Shown here: in pieces, positions 52,471 to 62,300 of the stretch
Layout of the letters: each line of letters opens with the position of its first letter
Position numbering within the stretch: position 1 is the stretch's first letter
DNA from: Monarcha castaneiventris obscurior
Taxonomy: Eukaryota; Chordata; Aves; Passeriformes; Monarchidae
Reading direction: 5' to 3'
DNA: 64,000 nt
Assembly: GCA_026261815.1 (NCBI GenBank)
Contig: JAMPIT010000174.1
Location: forward strand, 11,408,001-11,472,000
Notes under the pieces: generated by a model
The model's input: the letters and a program-made list of their open reading frames with translations, nothing else
Told to the model about the DNA's origin: nothing
The model's database searches: none
Program-made: the position numbers and the translations under genes

Positions 52471-53028
52471 CACAAAGTCTTAACATTCCAGTTTTAAAGT
52501 TGAACACTTCAGAATACCACAGAAGATGCACATTAATGTGTTAACAAAGCCATCTAAAAGAAATTCCACTCTTAAAGTCAGTATACTTCTTCTCTTAATA
52601 TAGCAATAAAAGAAATCTTGCATTTCTTACCTAAATAAAGACACATTTTGGGAGGATTTTGCTTGAAATAATTACTTTTTGTTTTACTACACTATGAAGA
52701 TTTGATTTATTTTTGCCTTACACGCATGGTAAATCACATCAGATAAAAATGTCAAGAAAAGTCTCTCTTAATAAACATATTGATAGAATTTACTCTAGGT
52801 GCTAAAGCTTAAACACACAGTTTCTACCCTAAAGCTGACAGGCTGTTGACAGATGTGTCTTTGCATTAGTTTCATGAATACAAACACTTCTGCTGAGTCT
52901 ATGCACTGCTTAGCTGTAGATGTTTTATGTGTATGACAGGTCATGTGAAAAATCTTCTGCAACTTGCCTCAGTTTAGCTGAACAGGCATTTTGCATCCAA
53001 AGGTGAAAGGAAGACAGCTCCCATCTTT

Positions 53029-53046
53029 GATTGCATATATGCAATC
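53029..53046. repeat. Perfect 18-bp palindrome
   Basis: gattgcatatatgcaatc equals its own reverse complement. Confidence 0.9.
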
Positions 53047-55529
53047 TGTACAAGTGCCAAAGATGACTGTGACTGGCATGTGACGACTCTGTGGCACACT
53101 GGTGTAAAGCTATTTTTTTATTACATTAGACAGGTTCTCACAATTTTTTGGTTGCTGCTGAATGGATGAATTTCAATCTTCACTTCCAGACTTTACTGAC
53201 AGTTCCTGGTGCTTTCATGGAAACCATTCCTAGGGCTATTCACTCCATTTAAGCCTACCATGCTTGACTACTGGACAGTCTAAGAAAATCAGAGCTGGGG
53301 AGCTCACTACCACAGGGAGCTGAAGAGGCACAAAGCTCACAATACAGAAAAATTGGGTATCCTTGCAAAATATCAAATCCAATGGGTGGCTTTCACAACT
53401 TTTTTTGGTGCTGACAGGCTACAATTACTATTTTTTCTTGGCTCAGCTACACTTGATTACTAATATGTATCACATAAATGGATGGCACATAAGAAGTACA
53501 AAAGAGGGCATAGTAGCCAGCAATACCTTTTCTTTGGATGGATGGGAAGCCACCATCTATGTTCATTCCAGTGTTCACATAGAGACAATGATTATGATAG
53601 ACAAGAAAGTGAAAATATAATGTAACCACATAGCTTGTTGACTGAAAATTAAATGTGCCACCACTGAGAGCAATGTCATCTGGAGATTTTTTATTATGTG
53701 ATTAACTACCAGGTTACTTTTCAGCCTTTCACTTTCTAGATTAGATAAAACATTACAATAATTTCCTTTACAAGCTGCAATAAAGAAGAAAATTATATTT
53801 AAAGCAACAGTTCACAGACACAGAGAGATAATTTAATCATCTTAGTCATAGTCTCCATAATATCCTTCCCTAAAATGTTGTAAAAAACCCATTTTCCATT
53901 GGAAGAAATGCATAAATGATGAAAGGGCACAGTCTGAAGGACAACATATAATTTAATTGTAAATCTTAGAAAGAGATCAATTTTATTCTTACTTTTTTGG
54001 TCCCACCAATTGCCTAAGGATCAACTTTTTTGCTCAATTGTCATGAAAAAAACAAACTGTGAATCATATATATGAACACATGAACATCCTTTTCACCTGC
54101 AGTGCTTATGAATGCAGACAAAGACATAACTCTGATTCATGAACTATTAAAAAAGTGATGGGATATTCATCCATGCAAAAAATATTAATATATGCATTCC
54201 ATTTCCTTATGGTAGTGAAAGATCAATCTTTCATTTCCATTTTATTCATTTATGTTCAGCTCTACTAAATTCTCTTTTCCAGAGTGAGCTGTTTTGTAAG
54301 TTTTTCTGTACTGAACTTCACTCTTATAATGACATTAACTGACCCCTTTTATCTTTCAGTTCTTATAATTAGGAAATTAGGAACTCTCCAATCAGGAGGC
54401 ACGAAAGTGTACACAGAGAATTAATAAAGACTGTAGCTGTTGTGGGCACTGTACATACACAGAATGAATAAAAAACAGTCCACTGCCAAAAATACTTCAA
54501 AGTAAGGGTAGCATTTCACTTTCACATTTAAGATAATCCAGACGTGATCCTGTATTTAAACAAGTATAACAACATCATGTGGCTCTAACAACAAGGGTGT
54601 ACAGTTGAAAAAATATCAAAAAGGTTTTCACTTTGCTAATGACACTGTGTGTATGCTTTCAGAGAACTTTTGAATGTGATAAAATGTAAGAAAGAAATCA
54701 CTGTCCAGTCTTTCCTGTGCTTCAAGATGATAAAGCCCTAACCCCATGGTATAAACAAAAGGACATGCTGGAGGGAATACTGTAAGTCTTGTGGAAACCA
54801 GGTAATTTCGATCTTGTGCTGTAGAACTCTCCTTCATAACATAACCAGACTGAGCAATTGTGAACTGAAACTGATATAGAAACTGCAAAAGCAATTTATG
54901 CCCTATTCCAGATGCTGATGAGGTCAATCAATTATATTCTGCATGGATCACTTAAAATATTTTGTCTTTTTATGGCCATATGCCTTTTCCTCCTTTAAAC
55001 TTCAAGTACCTGATCTCAGCATAAGCTAACTCAACCTCAGACACATCATTATCAAAACTCTATCAGAAAGTATAACAAGCTTAATGCTTAACATAGTATC
55101 AAAGCTGAAGTCAGCCATGATGATCAGGGGAGGTTTACAGAGCAGCTTCCTCACTTTCTGCTGCTTGGCCAAGTTAGTGCAGTCCACTTTGTATTCATGG
55201 AAGTTTTTTAATTTCCTTGCATTTGTCCACTTGCACCATACCTTCCATTAAAATGTCCCCCTCATTTATTTAGACTGTAACTACTTTGGGACATGGACTA
55301 TTTGCTGCCTGATGGCTGCACACTAGTGAAAACCTTATAGCTCATTGCCATTTGGGTCCAAGGCAAAACCGTAAAGAACATGTTGGTAAACAAAGAAACA
55401 ATGGTGTACAAGCTCTTTGTTTTCATGTCTCATTAAAGAATAATGTATGTTCAAACTCTACTCTAAAGGCCTTTAAACAATGAGCTGTTTATAGAATTTA
55501 TCATCCATCATAGAAGGATACAATTTATA

Positions 55530-55552
55530 TCATATATATATATATATATATC
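55530..55552. repeat. TA microsatellite
   Basis: (TA)n run of about 11 units inside the intron. Confidence 0.9.
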
Positions 55553-56917
55553 TATGAAAGAAATGAACTGAATAATTTTTTAGAAATAGTTTTACTATAC
55601 TTTTACAATTATATAATATTTTACAATATTATACCTACTCTCCAATATTAAGTAGAACCCAAAGCATTCTTACAATCCATGAGCGACATTCTTCAAGATG
55701 CTGCTCCAAATCCTCTACATGAAACTTTAGTGCTCATGCTAGTTTCCCCCACTGTACTTCTCGTACATTAGCAAATGATATTTATATGGAGTGCCAATGC
55801 CATAACTACAGCTTTCCCTTCAAACTTCCAAGTACTGTTTTCCACGCAGTAACAGCATGGAAAGCATTTAATACTGCACAATTATGTGAAGCTGCAGGAA
55901 CTACTTACGGTGGGAGCCTTAGAGGGTATAACCAGATAATTCTGCATTTGAAAGCCACCACAAATTATCAAACAGAGAGAACAAACTCTCTTTTATCCTA
56001 TCCAGTCTGTACTAATCACTCATATTCAAAGATAACTGAACATAAAAGACAAATATTGCTGAAAAAATTGAAGGGCAACTCTTCCAGAGTTCTGACAAGA
56101 TACTGACGCATCAACTGACAGAAGGGAATGGTCTCAGATAAAAGGACAGCCAATAACATACCATATTATAAAGGTACTTTTTTTGATTCCCGAATATCAA
56201 ATCTTACTTCTCAAGGAAAAGAAATAATGCAGAAATGAAACATTTGATCCTAATGATGTCAAGCCTCCTCTGACCCCTATAAAAAACAGCCCTCAAAACT
56301 TGTATAACTTCTTCATAATCTTCCTTATCCAAAACAAACAAATTAAAAATGGATTTGTGATACGAGACCTTTTGGTCTGGGAAAGATAAAAAATGCACAC
56401 ACTGGGACACGAGATTATGCACAGAATCACACATGGCCAAGAAACCTCATGAAGGTCAAAAAGGACAGCTAATTAAGGCAATTTTAAATCTAGTATTATC
56501 TGTCTCTCAGAAGGCACATGCAGTAATTTCAAGGTAAATGCATTACAGACTGTGCCACAAGAGGTGGGTGTTGTATGATTAGAAAGGAAATGCTTTCAAT
56601 TTTCTGAAGAATTGTCAGTAACACCTATACTAGCAATGAACAGCCATATAAAACACAAAGTGTCACCCACTGAAAATGAACTTGTTCTGTTATTTCCCAA
56701 ATATTAGTAAGACTGTAATATGGACTTCTCTGTTTCCAGACAAAGAAGTGAAGGAGATAACCATTGCTTTAGACAGCAGATATTCCTCTGGACTTTTCAG
56801 TAAGATGTGCAAAAGAGTACATACACAAGTACTGGAAATGAGTGTGTCTGTCCTCATGCTGTACTGACAGCTGTAGAATTGTATATAAAAAAAAAAAAGC
56901 AAGCAAATACTTCTTAC

Positions 56918-58929
56918 CATAAAACCCTCAGTGTACTGAAACTGAGCTCTGGAACTGTCTTCTGCTGTGGGACTCAGGGGCTTAGGATCAGACATAGAGC
57001 GTTGCATCATCTTTGCTGCCTTTGGGCTTGATGGAGGAACCTTGGCCATGTCAGCATGCAGCATCTTCTGAGGGCTGATGTCATCAGTCATGGGTTTTTC
57101 ATAAGGTACAAATGCTGACTCTATAACTTTGCTTGGTGAAACGGGTGAAATGGGTGAATAGAGAACTTTGGGCGATTTGGGAGGGGAAGGGACTACCTGT
57201 AATGTGGATTCTGGCCGAAGGTGGGATGAGTATCCTATTTCTAATGGTGTTGGACGTTTTTTATCTTTCTGAGGAGATGAAGCTGACAGGTATTGGGGAC
57301 TCTGTGTGTCTGACTCTGTCTCTGTTTGACATCCCAGACTTTCTCCTTTATATGTCTTTTCTGGAGCTGAAATGTGCTTTATGATTTCAACCTTAGCATC
57401 CCATCGGGCCCTGATTGAAGGTGTTCTTATTGTTCCTACAGGTTCTGTTTGCACCGAAATCTCTGCCACTGTCTGAACTGCAATACTAGATACCTTGGAG
57501 AATGGTTTAGCTTTGTCTGCCTCGGTGGTGCTCTCAGTGTATTTCCCTACACGGGGCTTCCTTCTGGATCTGCTGGAAAGATCCCATTCATCTTGATCTT
57601 CATCATCTGTCTGAACACTTGTATCAACACTCTTCTTAGTTCTCCGTCTCCTGTTTGTGTAACCTCTTTCTGCTCCATCTTCATCATCAGTTTGCACTCC
57701 ACTGTCCACTATTTTTTTGAAGCACCGGGGCTCTTCTTCCAGGGTCTCCTCAAACTCCTCATAGGGGCCACGTAATTTTGGCATAGAACTTCTCTTTTTC
57801 AATTGCTTCTCCTCTCTAACATCAATATCCTTAAGAGACATTTCTGAAACCGAGCTTAGGATACCAGACCTGGGTATGTATTGGGTAATGCCATCAGACT
57901 GAACTGTATACCATGCTTGGCTTTGTGGAATTTCAATACCCAGCACTCCTGAAGCTGTAGTGGTTGTGTCATCAGTAGGCCAAAACTGGCCATTTTCTGT
58001 GGTTGCATACTGTCCTTCCAAGAGTGTTTGATCTGTGGTGGTTTGTGGCGAGCCAGTTCCTGAAGGGTCATAACCATACTGATATATTTGACGAAGTTTT
58101 TGCTCCTCTAACTGTTGGTGGAGCTGCTGTTGAAGCTGTTGGAATTGTTCAAGCTGCAACTGCTGCTGGGCTAATGTCTCTTGTCTCATCATAAACTGAG
58201 CTTGTCGTTCCTCCTCCTGCTGAAATAAAAGATGATGTTTCATCGATTGCAACTCCTCAAGCTTTTTTTGCACCATAAACTTTTCTTGTTCCCTAAATCT
58301 TTGAATTTCCTGACGTTCCCATTCCAGCTCTTCCGCAAAGCGCTGCTGCTTAATTTTCTCAAGCTCAAGAAGTTCCCGTTCCAAATCAAGCTGCTGCTGT
58401 TTGCCTTCTTCAGGGGCAATGAGAAGGGCAACCTCATCATCAATTACATCTGTATAAACTTCAGATGCTGTAGTTAAAGCAGGTATCAAGCTGGTTGGCT
58501 CAGTGGTAATAGTTTCTATGGTATGAGGTGGCAACCCTGTCTCCATACTAATGGCAGTAATTGCATTATCTTTTTCAGCTGCCACAGTTGTCAAGAAACT
58601 GTATGATCTTGGGAGTGGTTGAGTCTGTTGCAAAGTTGATAAAGAGGGCACTGAGTCAATCGTCTGGAGAGTAGGTAAATCTCTGACACTTGTACTGAAA
58701 ATAGAACCAGGTTGTGTGGTGATGGCAAATGTGGATGGGATTGGAGTTGCTACTGAAGAATAAACAACACCATTGGATGATCTTAAAACACTTCCAACAC
58801 CAAACTGCGAACCCACAGATGACACCATTCTTGCTTGGGAATACTGTGGTGTACTGAGCCCGAGGCCAGAAATCTGCCGAGTCTCTGCATATGGACCTGT
58901 AGTCTTGCTTGAGTAATCCATAACCTCAC
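56918..58929 (-). CDS. PCLO: Piccolo exon B: Gln-rich coiled coil and xQT motif array
   Basis: Seen: the acceptor ...taatttcag|GTGAGG (AG at 58931-58930) joins in phase 1 to exon A, giving ...[15 protein letters not shown].... The donor is TTTATG|gtaaga (GT at 56917-56916), phase 0. The length of 2012 nt is 2 plus 670 codons. Residues encoded around 58085-58400 form a long Glu/Gln-rich heptad-like helix ([19 protein letters not shown]... then repeated LQLEQ/LQQQL). Around 57295-57712 there are five Q-T-centred motifs ([30 protein letters not shown]). The C-terminal third is rich in SP/TP sites ([15 protein letters not shown]). Known: this segment of the Piccolo/Bassoon family carries a coiled coil used in active-zone scaffolding. 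The apparent in-frame tail beyond 56918 is intron. The nearest upstream ATG (58921) is internal and not the gene's start. Confidence 0.96.
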
Positions 58930-59302
58930 CTGAAATTACAGGGCAAAGTTACAGTCCAGTCCCACAAAAGAATGCTGCTTTGCGGATTCTGAAAGTCATC
59001 CCATCTTGATGAAATAAATGGGAAGGGGAAACTGCATGCAAATCTTCAGGTTAATGATCTACTTTGGATGTGAAGGAAACAGCATTTCTGAACATGCAGG
59101 CACATGCAGGCACCTCTGTGCAAACACATACGTAAAATGAAGAAATGAAAAACACGTGTAATCCGAAATAATTTGTCACACTGTCCAAAAGAAAGAAAAA
59201 CAACAGAAGGAGGGGAAAAACAATAAAAAAATTATCCTGAAATGAGGTGAGGAACATCAAAATTATATTTCAAAGAAAGATCTGCTGCTGTGTCATACTG
59301 AC
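58930..59302 (-). other. PCLO: PCLO short intron between exons A and B (373 nt)
   Basis: The intron is bounded by ACAG|gtcagt and taatttcag|GTGAGG. The exon A frame stays open for 22 codons into the intron and stops at 59232. It is the only short intron in the window, which makes retention plausible. No repeat was recognised. Confidence 0.9.
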
Positions 59303-62300
59303 CTGTAGTTACTCTTCCAGAAGTAAGATCTACTGCTGTATCAGTTGCCCCAAATCGATAATCAAAGCTATTCTTGCTTTTGTATGCAAATAGTCCAGCT
59401 TCTGATAAATTTGTGTCAGACATAGATGGTTTCATACCTCCCATTCCTCGGTAGCCGTATGACCCTGAACGATCATACTGATAATGGTCATCTCTGTAGC
59501 CAAAGCGATCTTCAGGAAGTGTAGTAGAAGGCTGCTGTGCTGCACAGCTCCTACCAAATGGCAATTTATAAACCATATCACAGCAGACAGCTCTTCTCCC
59601 TGCAGTTAGATCTACAGGCTTTTCATCATCTTCTATTACTGTTGTTATGATACCTGAAGTAGTTTCATCCATTGTTACTACTGTTCTGTGGGATTTTGTA
59701 GTGCTAAGGTCAACTACTCCACTCTCTGCTGGCTCCTGAGAAGTGGAGATATCAGTCCAACCATTTGTAACACCAACAGGTGGTACAGTAACAGGCTTTG
59801 TAGTAGCCCATGTCACTGCCTGCGTTGAAGTACCTAGGGATAAATTTATTGGCACTTCATCTCTACCTACGGAGAAGGCCTGGCTGCCTGTTACTCTATA
59901 TGCAGGTTCAAAATGTTTTGATGTTGTTAACTGAAGCGGCGTTGTCATCGCGTGTCCCAGATCCACAAGGCTGTCTGTGCTGGTGGTGTAGCTCACAGTG
60001 GCAGTGCAGGTCATTACAGTTACTGTCTCAGTGACTACAGGCAGAGAAGTATCAGCAACACATGCAGTGCTAAGATTTATTATGGATGGCTGGACAGTAC
60101 TTACTGGCCGTCCACCTGTGTCACTTGCTGGCATTTGCCTTCTTACATCCATGGAAACAGCAGAGAGATCCATGCAGCTGTCTCTCATTTCAATGTCCAT
60201 CTTAGTTAAAGTGCGAAGATCTATGACATCACCCAAAGGATGGAATCTTCCATTCTCTCTGTATCTGGGTTGATCTACAATATGTAGTGGCTCTGGAGGT
60301 ATAGTAATAGCAACACTACCTAAAGCATAACCAGGCACTGGACCCTTAACCACAGACACTGTGGTCTTGGTTATGTCTGTTGTTACTACTTCTGATTTTG
60401 AACTAGGTATTTTTTCAAAAGTTGATTGTGTTGTCACAGGAATAGCTTGCAGTGCACTTGAAATATACATACTCTGACCTGCCATACTTTGAATATCCAT
60501 AGTTTTCATGGATGTAGTAAATATTGGTTGCATAGGTTGGGGAATCTGTTCTTTAGAAGGTGCTTCTAAAGGCCAGCTGGTAACAGCCTGACTAGTTAAA
60601 GCTTCTGTGGGAGTTCCAGGCTCAGATGGCAATGTGATGACAACATACGTTTCCTGTGAGGGTTTTGCCAACCTTGGTGAAGATTTGTTGGAGTGTGGAG
60701 ACAAAGGGGAAGTGGGAGATGGTATTTTGTATTCAGCTGTGGAGACCAAATTCAGAGTCATACTTGAAGTCAATGACAAACTTACTGGTTTGGGTTGCGT
60801 TTCTGCTGGCTTATGGACAGCTATTGGGAGTGGAGGAACTGCTGGTTTAGGAGCAATTGGAGGTTTAGTTACTTCAGGGGGCCTGTGACTGAAAACAAGC
60901 CCTGCTGGAATGGAGGATGGTTTGGGTGGTACAGGAGGTGGTGTTGGGGTGTATGTTTTTGTTATAGGTACCACATGATTCTTTAATACAGCTGTGGACT
61001 CAAGTGTTGGAACAGTTGTGACTGGAGGTACCACTGTGGGAGCTGTTGCAGCTGAAGTCTTAATCTGTGACTTCTTTTTGGGATAAATGGCTGGTTTGGG
61101 TAGAATAGGTGGAGGTGGTAATGGTGGTGGAGGAGGTGGAGGAGGAGGAGGAGGTGGGGGTGGAGAAGGATGTGCAGGAGAATCCAAAGAAGAGCTTCTA
61201 AAAAGAGAGAATACTTTGGCTGAAACAGCAGGAGCTGAGGAAGGCACAGAGACCATGCTGGTCTTACTTACAACACTGTGAGTGAGTACAGAAGATGTTT
61301 CTGATGTAGGCTCTGTAACTGGTACTGGTGCTATACATACAGGTGGTTGCTCAGATGCAGCATTAGTCAAATCAATCCTCGTCATATCAACACCCAATTC
61401 TTTGTGTGGCTCTTCAGGATGAATTTTGACACTGACAGCCTCTACTGTACTTTTAATTTTTCTAGCTGTTTCCTTCTCTGCTTTGGAGGTATCAAAGGTA
61501 ATGGTATCAGCTGCATATTCCTTGGGTTTTGTAACTGTAGTTGCCACTACTAAAGGTACAGTTTCAGGCAAACAAACTGCAGTTTGCTCCACACTCTCCA
61601 CATCTGATTCTATAGATGTTTTTTTAGTGGCTCCAGCAATAGATTCATAAGGCGTGCTCATTTCAGAGTACTCTTTTGCAGATGTTAAGGGAACCTGTGT
61701 TACTACCCCGACACCTTCAGAATCTGCTGGTTTACTTACACCCTCTGCTGGACCTACAAAACCTGTGGTTGCACTATCTATAGGAGAGGAACTATCCGTG
61801 GTACAAACTGAAGATGTAGATGATGTTAAGGAAGCTGTATCAGAAGGTAAAACTGATGCAGCACCTTCCGATGTCTCCGAGTATGTCAATATTGATGTTT
61901 CATGAGAAATTATTTCTTGAATTTCTCTGGCATAGTCTGTTAAGTATTCATCTTCAATTTCCTCTGCTGTAAAATGCTGTGTTATTTTAACATCTGGAAT
62001 GGAAAGTGCTGTGCTACTGACAGGTGATACATCTGAGATTGCTGAAGTAGTGCTTGATGTTAAAGATGTACTATCAACTATTTCTCCACCACCAGCTACC
62101 TTTGTATCAGATGTGGGAATGAAATCTGAAGTTGGCTGTGTTGGACTAGACCCTGGAGTTAGCTGCATTTTCTGTCTTTTCATAAGCTCTTCATAAGCAG
62201 CTTCTGCATCTAACAAATGCTTTTCCTCAATGTTGGAAGTTACTGTGCTGTCTAATACAACTATTTCATGACTTTCTGGGATAATGTAAGAACTAGAAAC

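Larger units (their letters stand above)
29323..56917 (-). other. PCLO: PCLO intron between exons B and C (27.6 kb)
   Basis: The intron is bounded by TTTATG|gtaaga and tattgcag|TCAAAA. Exons B and C join directly in phase 0 and match a continuous Piccolo protein, so no coding exon is expected inside. Contents: TA-rich microsatellites (29680-29762, 55530-55552), T/G-rich runs (34876-34920, 43467-43575), a GT repeat (45587-45630), CR1 fragments (44985-45370, 52310-52470), a C-rich island ending in AATAAA (49136-49364), a (CAAA)n run with adjacent hairpin (49505-49559) and an 18-bp palindrome (53029-53046). The remainder is AT-rich with nothing recognised. Confidence 0.85.

Noticed and set aside
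56690..56917. C-terminal extension of the exon B frame (cysteine- and leucine-rich tail)
   Set aside because: It lies beyond a good donor (TTTATG|gtaaga), and exons B and C join in phase to give the expected continuous Piccolo sequence.
61087..61281. Plus-strand frame encoding poly-glycine
   Set aside because: It is the antisense shadow of the Piccolo proline-codon repeat.
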